A stretch of 64,000 nt of DNA, taken from the NCBI RefSeq assembly GCF_036588685.1, contig NC_086381.1, positions 63,929,436 to 63,993,435 on the forward strand, given 5' to 3'. Positions 30,271 through 43,240 of this stretch are shown here, in pieces; position 1 is the stretch's first letter, and every line of letters starts with the position of its first letter. The DNA is from Mytilus trossulus. Lineage: Eukaryota; Mollusca; Bivalvia; Mytilida; Mytilidae. The notes under the pieces are model-generated. The model was given only the letters and a program-made list of their open reading frames with translations, was not told the origin of the DNA and searched no databases. The position numbers were made by a program, and so were the translations under genes.

Positions 30271-33200
30271 ATGGAAAATGCTGAAAGTTTGATAAAGTCA
30301 CGAAAAAGCAAAGACGTTTCATATATTGTGTTTGAAAACAGATCCTCAACTGTGGCCAGTGTGTTTTGGCATGATTTTGATGGGAGAAAGATAAAATTCT
30401 GTCAACTTCAAAGTAGTGGAACATATAGCAAATATAAAGTCAAAACATTTGTTGGTCACCCATGGTCGGCTGAAGATTCTGACACTGGAGTAAGCTTGCG
30501 AATCGACTATAAGCCTGTGTTCTATCCGTATTCAAATCCAAATAAGCATGCAAAGGTTTACATAGATGACGTTACTAAAAACAGAGGTACAATAATGCTT
30601 ATTAGTCACGAATAACTGTTTACTTTCAGTTTTTGATAAGTTGTATTGTAATGCAACATTGAATTAGGTAATTAGTTATGTATATCTTATTTCTTTCCGC
30701 CAATACCAGTAATTCATCAGTGGCGGATCTAGAAGGGGTTTCGGGGCCCGGTTGAAACCACCCTCTATTTTGGAATGATCATCGCAAATAAGTTGGGACA
30801 TATACAGTTGAAACCCCTCCTTTAGTCCTGGGTTGCGAACCCCCTTTTAAGAACGGCTAGATCCGCTCTAGCTGATACATTATTGGTATGTGACCTAATA
30901 AAAAAAATATACATTTATAATCATAATTAAGTTTCAGAATCACAGGGACTCGGAAAGCAAATTACATTTATTTCATTAATGTCAATGTGCAGTTAATGTT
31001 TCCTCTCCATATCTGTACAATGAAAAAAAAAATTGAAAATATTCATAAACAAAATTTTAATAGATGCAAATGATGTCCCTGTGTCCAGGATTGGTGTCAC
31101 ACAAGTAGCATTTATTTCCTCTCCTCTGAAGTATAGTACTTTAGATCTTCCAGCTTTTCACCCGAATTGGGCAGAATCACTAATTTCTGTTAGTTCATAT
31201 ATGTACCAAGTTATTTTGAGATAATATAGGCCTACTGATGTGTTAATTATGTCCCATTTATTATATGGTCAACATTAATCGAAAACAAGCACCCAATGAT
31301 AACAACCAGATAATAATAATTGGTCAATAATTTCTTTACAAAAAAGAAGATGTGGTATGATTTCCAATGAGACAACTATCCACAAAAGACCAAAATGACA
31401 CAGACATTAACAACTATAGGTCACCGTACGGCCTTCAACATTGAGCAAAGCCCATACCGCATAGTCAGCTATAAAAGGCCCCGATAAGGCAATCTTTAAT
31501 TTTGATATATTAATATATTGAAAAGCTGTACATGGACATTTATTGTGTTGACCGTCATCAGGTCGCTACATTCCTATTGGACGGAAGGACCTTTTTTTCT
31601 AGATGTCTGGTTTAAACCTTTATTTTTGTTAGAAATAAGGGATTGGGCTTTAATTTTCGCTGGATTTCGGGATTTATACTTATCAGGATCCGGGAATTAA
31701 CGAACCCCTACCCTCTCACTTCTGTTGTCCAACAAGATGAATATGCCACACACTTTGTTTATACGCAAGTTTTTGAAACTATGCAAAAAGAGGCCAGCGT
31801 TTCTCATTGATCGACCAGCAGACGACAATTATCAATAAAAGATGAGTAAAGAGCACCAATAAACTATTCAATGTATTGTATGCATGATGATGTAAATGTT
31901 TGCAAATTCATACATTCTTGTCTGCAATGCATAAACTCTGTATGTCACAGAACGTTGTTAGACTTTAATAGATGTAGACTGGATATGTTTCTATATATAT
32001 GAGGCCCCTCATGGGGGGGGGGGTCCTAGTAATCACATAATCACCATTGTTTTGCCAATATAATCACATAATCATTAAATATTTGCTTATCTTTAGTAAT
32101 CAAATAATCATAAACTAAAAATACAGTCCTAGGTAATCAAATAATCATGAAATATTTGGCTTAATAATCAAATAATCATTAAAAAAACGGCCAAGTAATC
32201 ACATAATCAAAAACCCCATGAGGGCCCTCATATATGTGTTTAAAACATCTTAATTTTTATGTTGAGAATTTTTTAGATCCTCGTCTATAAATCCATTAGC
32301 AATTTTTTATAACTCTTATTTTTTTTGACAGATCCAGGAAGCAGTAGGGGTTTGCAGTCATTTGTAGAGTCAAAAGGTAAATCAAGTTATACTTGTACAT
32401 TTTGTAAGATGTTAACATCAACGCCGTTTTGGTCAAATTGCACCAGGTTCAAATATTGCGCAAGTTTTGCAAAAAAGGTGACTGAAATCTGATACGCTTC
32501 TTTTGAGAATTTAAAAGTTTGTACTTTCATATATCTATGCAGGTTTTTCATCATTACTAAACTATACAGTAAATTGAAAATTCTATCGAGTCAAAAATTC
32601 AACCATTGCAATTGAGAAAAATAATATGGCCAAGGCACCCATTTCTTAAAAAAAAATGCAATTTACAAAAATAGACTAATGTGAAAAACAAAACATCCGT
32701 AAATATACATTGATAGTGGGGCTAGTGGGTCTTCCAATGTGTAGTGGGGTCTTCCAATGGAAAGAAACAAAGGCCTGTAGTTTGGAGGTCGGTTCTTACC
32801 CATTTCTTTTATGATTCAGTACGGATTCAAAGTTTTGTTTTTAACAAGAATGTGTCCAAAGTACACGGATGCCCCATCGGCACTATCAATTTCTATGTTC
32901 AGTGGACCGAAAATGGGGTAAAATCCTTAAGTTGGCATTAAAATTAAAAAGATCATATCATAGGGAACATGTGTACTAAGTTTAAAGTTGATTGAACTTC
33001 AACTTCATAAAAAAACTACCCCGACCAAAACGTTAACCTGAAGCGGGATAGACGGACGGACGAACGGAAACACAGACCAGAAAACATAATGCCCAAACAT
33101 GGGGCATAAAAAGGGATAACTTTATACCTAAATAAAATAAACACAGAATGGACACTAAAGTGACTTTAGTATGTTTCTGATTTGAATAAGAGTAGGTGAG

Positions 33201-33511
33201 AAACGATAAAAATATGTGCAACTTGAGTACCCTTACGTTAACCAATTACGGAGGTGTAGTATAATTGACAATGGCACAGCTACATGTATCAACCATGCAG
33301 AGACTTAAAGACGTGGATGAATGAGTTGTGGGTCACCACGCAGACTTCAACCAGGAGTAAAATTTGAAAACACACGCAAATGACAAAAAAATAAAACACA
33401 CACAAATGATTTTGACAACTCAAAAATTTGCATTTGGCTATTGTGTATAATTTTTGTACCTTTTCTTTTTCAGCATGTCCACTATGGGTCAGGAAGAAGC
33501 TTGCGAAATGA
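30271..33511 (+). CDS. VHL beta-domain protein, copy 1 (3 exons, 132 aa)
   Basis: Exons 30271-30586, 32332-32376 and 33474-33511; both introns are phase 1 with GT-AG ends. Exon 1 holds the whole VHL beta domain (residues ~15-100: FENRS, FWHDFDG, HPWSAED, VFYPYSNP). Against the human VHL hydroxyproline pocket (W88, Y98, S111, H115, W117), this copy has W33, F43, T59, H63 and W65, so the tyrosine is replaced by phenylalanine. Exon 2 is a 45-bp microexon (DPGSSRGLQSFVESK). Exon 3 gives ACPLWVRKKLAK and TGA. No Elongin-C-binding alpha domain is visible, so it is not a standard VHL substrate receptor; it may read hydroxylated proline, but this is inference. It is the most diverged of the three copies. 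Reading exon 1 straight through the donor gives a false 114-residue protein. Confidence 0.85.
30717..30872. mobile_element. Family D MITE
   Basis: CAGTGGCGGATCTAGAAGGG ... GGCTAGATCCGCTC; in intron 1 of VHL-like copy 1. Confidence 0.6.
31345..31493 (+). repeat. Dispersed repeat family A
   Basis: AAGAAGATGTGGTATGATTT..., GGTCACCGTACGGCCTTCAA, ending in AAAGGCCCCGATAAGGCAA; in intron 1 of VHL-like copy 1. Confidence 0.65.
31985..32236. mobile_element. ~250-bp inverted-end element filled with AATCA repeats
   Basis: ATATATGAGGCCCCTCATGGGG at the left pairs with CCCCATGAGGGCCCTCATATAT at the right. The interior is many near-copies of AGTAATCACATAATCAT. Intron 1 of VHL-like copy 1. Confidence 0.65.
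32690..33112 (-). repeat. Dispersed repeat family F (intron 2 of VHL-like copy 1)
   Basis: Reverse orientation of the block GTTCCCTTTGATATGAT..., GGTCCACTG, with GACGGACGGACGAACGGA and CAGACCAGAAAACATAATGC at the head. Also at 47945 and 57225. Confidence 0.6.
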
Positions 33512-35370
33512 GAGGATTAAATGTGATGGATATGTAAAATTGACATTTCAGCATCCGAAATGACCTTAAACATAATTTCACAATGACCGCCATCTGACCA
33601 TGCAGCACATGCATTTGTTGTTCACATGCAAGTTTGTTGCGAGACAGAATATATGAAGCATTTCTATCGCTATTTTGTGCATTTTTCCTTTGATCCTTTT
33701 TTGTGATAATTATCGTATCATGCTTCTCGATTGAGATGGAAAAATTATTGCTAGAAACTAAGGAGACCACGTGGCGTTGCTAACGAAATTGACATTGAAA
33801 TTGACAACGTCGTCATAGGTAAAATAGCGATAAACAGATTATCATTGGTCATCTCAACTCGATTGCTTTTCTCACTTTCGCTGTTCCAGCTCAAGCGAGA
33901 AAAGTAATCTCGTTGAGATGATCAACGATAATCTATAATTCTTGCATTTTTTCGAGTTTGTATTTTGCCATGCACTAGTGTCACATGCATATAAACATGA
34001 TATATGAAATAAGGCCAATGTAAAAATATGGCTGTATGATGCTGAGAAACAAGAGATTTACGATGTTTACAAAAAGATAAAATGTTTCCCTCTTGACTTC
34101 ATAAATCTTCATACTGATTTTATATTGCATCTTAAATTGTTACAACTATATTTTATGAAAATGTTATCAATGATTATTTCACATTGTTTAAGAATACGCT
34201 TCTCTTATTGGATAATAACCGACCACATGACATTCTTTTTTATTCAGTAATAAATTCTTTAACAGAAAACAACGGACCAGAAAACTAGTACTTAATAGAC
34301 TTTTTCGTGTTAATAACCAGTGGGGCGTGGTTTCTCTGTTTTGAGTGATGTCAAGTTTTTCAATAACTATTATTTTACAAATAATCCTTATTTTCCTTCA
34401 TTAAAACGAACCCAAGATTTTGAAAAAAACGTGACTTGACATGAAAACGAAATTGCACTTAATTTTATGTATAAAGACAACAGTTATAGTTTTTCAAGTG
34501 CAGTATAAAATGGAAATACAAGACTCAATATTAATCGAAAATTTGTATTTTCTAATTCACATTTTATGATGCTGAATTTCCACTGTGGTGATCTGACTAT
34601 ACTTATTATATAGCTATAACTACCTTGTATGGCACCGTATAGCTTCTACAGTTGGAGTTGTTAGTTGTCCTTTACATCAGGATCACGTCCGTACAGCTAG
34701 GCCGATTAGTAACAACTCATTAGTCCATAGCTTGCCATTCGGAACACTCGGGACTCTTCATGTAGCTTGTTCTTATGCCGGTGTTCTCCACATTCCTCTC
34801 CTTTTTATAAAATGGGTTCTGTTATTTCTTTGAATTCTATAATGCTCTGTAACTCCATAGTTACTGAGGCGTATATCACATTACGAGGCATTGTGAAACA
34901 TCATCATTACAGCCATTTAACTGAATACACATTATACTTGTATATTCACAAACATTAATTATATTAACAAATCTTATATACACATACGCATTGCAGAAAT
35001 AACATATATACAAATTAGATTATATACTATTGATAAGTTCAATCGAATGCCTATAGGAAGAACTAAGTATACATCAAATAACGTCATACTGGAATATATA
35101 CATTAATTACACATATGAATATGTAGTCAACTCAAAGATGTAAGGAAGGCAATTCTTTGAATCGTCCCCTTTTTCTCAACAATAGCTTGTCAACACTTTT
35201 ACTTTTATTTTCCAACAATTTCTGCGCATTGTTCATCATCTTAACATTTGATTTTCTTATTTTCATCAAGGACTTCAGACACCTCTGCCACTTGCTGGAA
35301 ATTCCTTCCTCATTTAAACCGTTCTTTGATTCTCTACTAGAACTGCCTTGGTCTTTAATTTCTTTGCCTT
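33512..35370. other. Intergenic between VHL-like copy 1 and the Gag-like remnant
   Basis: Apart from the hairpin at 33836 I see no gene. It may include the 3'-UTR of copy 1. Confidence 0.4.
33836..33937. repeat. Long hairpin
   Basis: AGATTATCATTGGTCATCTCAACTCG... pairs with ...CGTTGAGATGATCAACGATAATCT around a GCTGTTCCAGC apex; ~320 bp past the stop of VHL-like copy 1. Fold-back element-like. Confidence 0.6.
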
Positions 35371-37458
35371 TTATATGTGACTCGCATACTGACTCTCACG
35401 TGCTGACCTCGTCTTCTTCTTCATCTCCTTCACCTTCTTATTCTTCTTCATCTCCTTCACCTCCATCTTCTTCTTCTCCCTTTTTGTTGTCAGTGCTTTG
35501 TCTTTTATTTGTCCTGTAAAGTGATCATCCTTATATAAACGATGTTGTAGTTTGTTATCCGAATTAGCGCTGATAAATGAAACAACACCACTGATAGCAC
35601 AACCCTTGTCATCCATGTAACTTTCAACTGGCTTCTCCATTGTGTCAATCTTTTGAGATTCTTGAATCGTCTGAGTGGATTTATCAATACATGCATCAAT
35701 TGTTTGAGTGGAGTTATCTACACCTTTACCAATCTTTCTTTCTGTCGTTTGTTTAGTTTTCTGAAATGGTATATATTCCAGTTCTGTTTGTGTAGCAATC
35801 TCTTCGCTTTGACAACAAGACCTAATTTTTTCATTAACCCTAGTTGGTGTTGCTTTCGGTATCCATCTTTGTTCTACGTATTTCTTTTGTGTTCCCGGTA
35901 ACTCTTTAGTGATGTTGCATCTTTTGTTATCGGTATCTTGAACTACTATCCAATAAAGATGCTTGCAGTTTTTCAGCTCTGAACTTACATTTTTGTTTGA
36001 CTTGTAAATCCAATTTGGAGCCAGGCAGTCAATAGCATCTGTCAATTCTTTTAATTCAAACAGTTCCACTTGGTTCTTAATATTCTGATTGTTAACTAAA
36101 ACATCTGATAACCCAATGTCTCCTTTTGTTTCTGTTGATAAATTGATTGATTGTTGTTGATTCGGTCCAAGCTGATTTCACTGTTTGCACATTCGTCAAT
36201 CTGTTTAATTTGCATTGTTGTCTCTCTATTCAATTTATCATTTTCTTTAACATTCGCTTTAACTAAGTTGTGAAGTTTTCCCTTGGTCATAAACCTTGTC
36301 GCATTTCTTTCAAAAGTACTTTTCTTTACTTTAAATTCTCCTTCTCTTTATGTTTTATTTCAACAGCCAACTCTGTAATACGTGCTTCATTTGATCCTGC
36401 TGTGTCTCATCTGTAAGCTTCGTATATTTTTGCGAAACATCCATCGTTGATGCATCTGTATGTGATTCTATGACGTCTGGTATATCTGCATGGTGTATAT
36501 TAAGCTCAAGTTCTCCATAATTGTCCTTCAAATCAAATTCAAAACTTTCTCGCGTAATTTGGTTATTGTTGTTGTTGTCGATGTCAAACTCACAACTCTT
36601 ATCTGCATTTAGTACTGATGTAGTTAGTTGCTCTTTTTCTACTGTACTTTTTCCAAAAGCATGTATGGACTCCTGAAGATGCGCATAATGCGTGTCTGAA
36701 ACGCTTACGCCAACTTTACTGTCATAACACTCATTGATAACAGCTGCATCTTTAGACTTAGGGTAATTAACCTATCATCATCAATTTCATCATGATTTTC
36801 GTCTGAATCCCCTTTACTGTGCCCGTGAAACAGCTTAGAATCTACTACTGCCACATTCTGTTCATGTTGGAAACTGGTATGGCATAACACATCATTATTC
36901 TTTCTTTCAGTATTCTCTTTATCGAGTTTTTCTTCCCACAAACTTTTGTGTTTTAAAAATCTTTCTGTTTTTTTTTTTAAATATGGTCATGAAACGTGTT
37001 GCTGCATCAACTGAACTTCCAGCAACTTTTTTAACTAGTTCTCGCTCTTCCTCAGCACAACAAGCGTTTATAAAGTTTTCTATAACAAGCTGTTCTTGTT
37101 CTTTCTTAGATCTATTTGGAAACGTTCCCTCAACAAGTTCTTCAATTCTGTGCTTAAATTCTTCTATTAATTCACCTGGATAAGGGATAATATTCTCTAG
37201 ATGTTTTAAACTTAAATATGAATAACCAACCCAATCAAACCGATCTTCAAATAGTTTGCATAATGTTTCATAGTCCTTTTGTATAGTATTTGGCCTCCTC
37301 TCATAGAAATTCCGTGCTTTTCCGGATAATTTCGAAATAAGCATTTGTAATCTTTGTTCTTGATTCCACCCATTTGTAATAGCTGTAAAATCAAAATTGG
37401 TTTTGAACAGGGGCCATCCTGGAGTTGATGTTCCATCAAAAATGTCAAAATGATTCAT
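35371..37458 (-). pseudogene. Gag-like retroelement ORF, frameshifted
   Basis: Minus strand from ATG 37458. The first ~165 residues look like a Ty3/Gypsy-type capsid region (FDGTSTPGWPLFKTNFDF, LISKLSGKARNFYERRP, LIEEFKHRIEELVEG). A run of A residues at about 36968-36978 separates it from an overlapping frame that continues with charged, low-complexity sequence for about 600 bp. Further breaks occur near 36350 and 36110. The last frame (36069-35371) holds two STQTI repeats and ends in a Lys/Glu-rich tail encoded by a CTT/CAT microsatellite. No protease, RT or integrase was found, and no LTRs. Most likely a decayed retrotransposon; an exapted gag gene is possible but less likely given several breaks. 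Confidence 0.6.
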
Positions 37459-40400
37459 ACTTTTTGGATACAATTACACTCTATATGTTGTTAAAATTTT
37501 ATGAAATTTGTATCAAGAAAATAAAATCGACTACATGTATAATTGCAAAATATATACGACAAACACACTCATATATTCAGATCTGTAAAAATTTCACAGG
37601 AGAGTTTGTTTTACTATTTGCAACGCTAGCATCAGAACGTCTGATGCGAAAACTCCTGTATAAATTTACAAATAATCAAGTAAAGTGTACAGAAACACGC
37701 ATTGACTATTTGCCACTGGATGTTCTTAAAAGTAACAATCAGTAACAGATAATCGTCCTATGTTTGGTAGATGGCGTATACCATGGAAAATAAATATGTG
37801 TATTTTGAACGTTGGGGGGGGGGGGGGGGGGCATATTGTTATACCATACCCATGTTCGTCCCTTTATGGGTACATAGTTATTTAGCTTAACTCCTCCTAA
37901 AGTTTGAAATCTAGAAAGTTTCTAGGGTATAAGGGGTTAAATGTTATTTTTAGAATAACACTTTTGCATCTCTGGGGGCATCAATTACGTCTCCCAGGCA
38001 CAATAATATCTCAAAGAAAGTCATAAATTGACTTTGCTATAAAATAGTTACTTCAGAGTGCAGTTCTGGGGTGTCACTTTGTATAGTTCTTCATTAAATC
38101 TTTTTAAAAAATGTGTATTTTTGCTCCGCTTACCGGTATAGAACATATATTCCGCTTTCTGAATTAGCCCCCCCCCTTTTTTTTTGGGGGGGGGGGGGGT
38201 TTAGGATCTTTAGCCCCTTATTTGTTACATGATACAGATATCATTCAAAGAGAATGTTGGGTCAAACCTAGCTATATAGCAAGCATAAGTTAACCTGCCA
38301 CTTGTATGACAATTGGTTATCTTTCCATTTTATATTAAAATACGTCTAAGTACTGATGAATTTAAGTTATTTCAGGGAAGTCCCCGCCTCAGGCAATTGA
38401 TTCTTTAGATGTAAAGACATGCTCTTTTTTCAATTTATCTATTAAGAAAAGGTTGTTTTAAATAAGTGTAGCCACATAATTTGTACCGTTCTACTTAGTT
38501 AAGTGTCTTCATGAACCTGAAAATCAACTTCTCAAAAAACCGGATCGTATTTACCTTAAAAAGTCCAAATTCACAAAAATAATATATGTTTTTGCTCAGA
38601 ATTCAACAGACTATCTTTTAGAATGGTTTAAAAACATTATTCACATTAAACTAGCAATAAAAAGTAAATAAGGTTATCTACAGAAAGCTTATTTATATAA
38701 TTTTTGAGAAAAAAGTGCACAAATATTGTAAAAAACGTGACGACATGATCATCATTTTTACGAAAATTCTGTACTAGGCTACACATTTTTATTTTTGATA
38801 TGTTTTAGACAAGAGTCAACTGAAATAGAATGATCAAACAAATCAATTATATCATCAGGGTCTAGGGAGATAATAGAGTTTGAAAATTTCAAATTTTTGA
38901 CAATTTTCCAACTTGAAAATATTTGTTAATTTGGTTGCCATGGTAACCAAGTTTCCCTTCTTGCATCCATCTTTTAAAATGATTCCTATTTAAGTTGAAC
39001 ATTATAGATTGAGGGATTCGGTATATACTTTTTATACAGTTCATCAGTATTGCACTTTTTCCAATTAGAAAAAATATACAAATTTGGGGTATTTAAGGCC
39101 ATTAAACACCTCAAGTGTTGCTAGGAACAGCCGTTTCCATAGCAACAGCTTGATTTTTTGTGTGCAAATTGCCATTCATATTATTTTTGCCTCAAGTTGA
39201 ATCAATTAAACAATAGCAGATGGATATCCTTCACTATGGATGTATCGCCCTTTGCATGATTCTTAGCTGGACTGCTACTTAAAAAGTTTGAAGTACGTCG
39301 AAATGCAAAGGTAAACGCTTGGTGAACGCTTTTACTCCAGGAAATTTAAATAGAACATAAAAATTTTCATTCAGCTCAAGCGTTTGTCAACCGTATACCT
39401 GTAAAATGCACGCACATAATATACACGCTACAAGAACATTGAAAACGCTACAGATAAGCTTGAGACACGTTAAGGGCACATTGCACACACACATACTCGT
39501 CGCCTTATATTTAAAGCGTTCATTCAGGAGAAGAAGTCCGATACGGATGAAACTTCATCAAACCAACAGAAGATATCACACCCTCTCCAACCGTGCAGCA
39601 TGGGACTAGACATAGAAGTATACAGGAACTACTCCCATTAGTTTGAGCTGTACAAGATCTACAAAAATATCCCGCCTGCCTCAAAGGTGCATAGGATCGA
39701 CCATGGTCCATCACTAATGATACAAGTATCAACCAGAGTTACAATGACGTGGTAGTAAGTATTTAAAGGCCACCGAGCGGCCTCCAACAATGAAAAAAAC
39801 CTATTTAGTCGGCTATTAAATGCCCCGACCATTAAGATTTTAAAATAAAAATCAAACTAAACTAAACAGCCTTATTGATAACAAAATAATTACGAAAAAA
39901 AACCTTGACCGACATGAACTATGAACAACACCCACTGTACTACATGTTCCTGGTCTTAAGCATGGGTATTGGCACATAAACAATGTGGTGGCCATAAATT
40001 CAACTCTCCGAAATTAACCAAACCTAGGACAACACATCGCAAGAAAAAACTAAAATATCAGTTGCGATTCGCGTCCTTAAAAATATGGGTACGGTGCACA
40101 ATAATTACTTACATAAAAACAATAGACACAAATCACTGAAATAAAAGTACTCGCACTTACCGAAAGCTATTTCAAAGCTAGTGAAAATGTAAACGAACCA
40201 GTGGACATAGACGGGCTGGTAAATATGAAAACAGACGGGTGAATGTGACAGACTAATTGGCATATAGACAGACCTGCAGTTGGGAATGTAGAAAGACTAG
40301 GGGAAACGCGTAGGTACGCTTCACGCACACCCAATAAACGCTTTAATCTCGTTGTGCACACGATACAGATATGATTGACAGGTTAAATGCATCAAAATTA

Positions 40401-41214
40401 CTAGCGTATTGGTAGCGTGCATGATTTTTTTTACCACGGCCGACGTACGTCATAGCTATACATTGATTTGTGAAGTCGGTATTACATTACGTAAAAAGGC
40501 AATGTCAGTTTCTAATTCTTATGCACAACAAAAGTAATATAAAACAATACATCTACAATATATAATGCCAAACAAGCATTTGGGTTTACGATTGCATTGC
40601 TTTTTTTTTAAAGATACCAACTTGTTTTTTTATATTAACTTACTAAGGCATGACTGGACATAGATGCATAAAAGGTATCAAATATGTAGTTTACGTTCCT
40701 GAAAAAAAAACTTACTTGTTAATTTGCACCATTTCTAAGTCAGGAATCTGATGTTCAGTTGTTGTCATTTAACACGGTCCGGGACAGATTTGTCATTCCA
40801 TAACTGGTAAATCTGACTTTGTCGGTTTACAAGATATCCCCAAAAAAATTGTCCACCAATAAATTATTAAAAAATCAAAAACAAATCCCAAGTGTCCCAA
40901 ACTGTCACTGCAGTTGATTAAAATGTGCATTTCCCGTGTAATGTAAAAACTTTGCTAGGTAGAAGTATTTCGTTTTGATTTCATTTCTTTATCAACAGAA
41001 AGTTGAAAAAAGGAGAAACATATTGTCGCAGCTGTTTCTCATAGTGGGCGACATAAAGATAGCATTGTTCCTCATAACACATTTTTCTTTATACAATTAT
41101 CAAGCACCCGACAATCTCTGATTTGAAGAAATAGTGATTAATATTGGAATAAAAGACTCGTTGTCGTTGTTTATATGTTACATATTTGTTTTCGTTCATT
41201 TTTTTTTACATAAA

Positions 41215-41417
41215 TAAGGCCGTTAGTTTTCTCGTTTGAATTGTTTTACATTGTCCTATCGGGGCCTTTTATATATAGCTGACTAAATGCGGTATGGGCT
41301 TTGCTCATTGTTGAAGGCCGTACGGTGACCTATAATTGTTAATGTTTGTGTCATTTTGGTCTTTTGTGGATAGTTGTCTCATTGGCAATCATACCACATC
41401 TTCTTTTTTATATCTTA
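41215..41417 (-). repeat. Dispersed repeat family A
   Basis: AAGGCCGTTAGTTTTCTCGT... to ATACCACATCTTCTTTTTTA, the full-length form. Confidence 0.65.
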
Positions 41418-41494
41418 AAGTGCAAACAATATAAATGTATAACAGGAAATTTTTGTCAATCACTAAACACCCAGAGACACACAACTTAAGTTTT

Positions 41495-41645
41495 AATCAA
41501 ATTGAGAATGGAAATGGAGAATTTGTCAAAGAGACAACAATCCGACCATAGAACAGTCAACAGCAGAAGGTCATCAATAGGTTTTCAATGCAGCGAGAAA
41601 CTCCCTAACCCGGAGGTGTCCTTCAGCTGTCCCCTTAAACTTTCT
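41495..41645 (+). repeat. Dispersed repeat family B, 5' part
   Basis: GTCAAAGAGACAACAATCCG and CAATGCAGCGAGAAACTCCC. The open frame across it is a repeat by-product. Confidence 0.6.
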
Positions 41646-42891
41646 TCTCATTGCTTCATATTTTACTGGATAATGAGTTTTATGAAATGTGCAACTTTCA
41701 ATAGAATTCGATTGATGGTAGTTTTATGGCAAATATTTCATACATGTTTTGAATGAGTTCATTCTATACAAATTCATACTGAGTTCTTGCAGAGAATCTT
41801 CTGACTTTAATAATTTAACATATGTAAATCCAGTATTTGCAATTTTACAAATTGTAATTTTTTTGGGGGTTGAAAACCAAAAAGAAAATAATGTTCCCAT
41901 TGTAATTTTATGGGAAATATAATGTAACTACATTAGGGCAATTGCCTCATGTAGGGAATTTCAAAACCAAAAGCTTGTCTTAATATCAAATTGTTTTCAC
42001 GGCGAGTGTCTTCTGATTTGTCGTTTCATTCCATTTGATATTTAATTGTTTTGATTAGTATTTTTATTTATTTTATTTTAGACTTTTTAGCTAATTTTTA
42101 TAATTTTTAACTTCTTTGAATTGTATCCCAATTAGGAGCAACATCAAGTTGTAATTGAAATCTGTTATAAAAACTTTCTTCACATAGTAATATCACTGAT
42201 AAATCAGTCCCCTCTTTACTTAATTTGAAAGGGAAAACACATTATTTATTTACACATAAATTTTCGAAAAAGTGCGGATTTTCTTTACCTAGGAAAAGAT
42301 AAACAAAGCTGTATTGGAACTATTTGGAATTTTGGGTCCTCGATGCTCTTCAAAACTTTGTGCTTGTTAATCTTTATACTAGTAACCATTTTGATCTGAG
42401 CGTCACTGCTGAGTCGTATGTTGACGAAACGCACGTCTGGCGTATTAAATCATTATCCTGGTACATTTGATAACTATTTACAATTATGAAAGATCTAAAT
42501 TTTGCAAGCCGAAACATAAAAAAAACATTAAAAAAACAGCAGCCGCATACTTAACTGTGACGTGAATTACATTTTTGCTTTATCATGCATATTTGTCTTT
42601 TGATGTTGTTCCTAAATACTGAAAGTTGTTCACCGGATCTATAGATTTTGCTTTGAGACCAAAAAAATGTTAAAACAGAATATATGCGATTTCAGATTAA
42701 GAAAGGGTCTGGGCCTATAGATAGCATGATTTTACATCCTTTTTTCTAAAGTCTCTAGGGGCCTGTTGAGGTTCTCAAATACTGCGTTAACTTTTTTAAC
42801 GAACTGCTCGGCATAAAAATGTTTGTTAATACTTTTTAAAGAGGTCAATCTCAACCCAACTGTAATACCGTGTATGTATGCATACATATAC

Positions 42892-43023
42892 AGGGGCGGA
42901 TCCAGTCATTTTGAAAAGGGGGGTTCTAAACCCAGGACAAAAAGGAGGTTTCTAACTATATGTCCCCATTCAAATGCATTGATCGTCAAAAAAAGGGGGA
43001 CCCTCCCCAGGATCCGCCACTGA
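42892..43023. mobile_element. Family D MITE at the left edge of the duplication
   Basis: AGGGGCGGATCCAGTCATTT ... CAGGATCCGCCACTG. It lies 65 bp before arm A begins. Confidence 0.65.
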
Positions 43024-43240
43024 TGTATATATATACTACATGGTATATGCAGTTTGGAATTTAAAAGATTCATTTCCGAGAGGGTGATTAATTCTGATTA
43101 AATGGTACATAATGGATTGCCTATAAATGTATTTATTTAATTCAATTTAAGAATAAAAGAAATGAATTTAAAAATAGGAAGTCAGTCCCTTGTTCTAGAA
43201 TGAAAATGAAAAATGTTGCTTCAACAGTGCAAAAAATAAA

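Larger units (their letters stand above)
37480..42890. other. Intergenic stretch between the Gag-like remnant and the duplication
   Basis: No supported gene. It holds poly-G runs at ~37813-37831 and a C-run/T-run/G-run hairpin at 38167-38201, a very degenerate family A remnant at ~39730-39840, and families A and B at 41215 and 41495. Confidence 0.4.

Noticed and set aside
35157-35519. Plus-strand Ser/Pro-rich frame
   Set aside because: Its Ser-rich part is antisense to the Lys/Glu-rich tail of the Gag-like sequence, over a CTT/CAT microsatellite; the remainder has no recognisable feature.
37813-38201. Long G and C/T homopolymers as possible G-quadruplex or origin
   Set aside because: Simple homopolymer tracts with no supporting context; possibly assembly noise.
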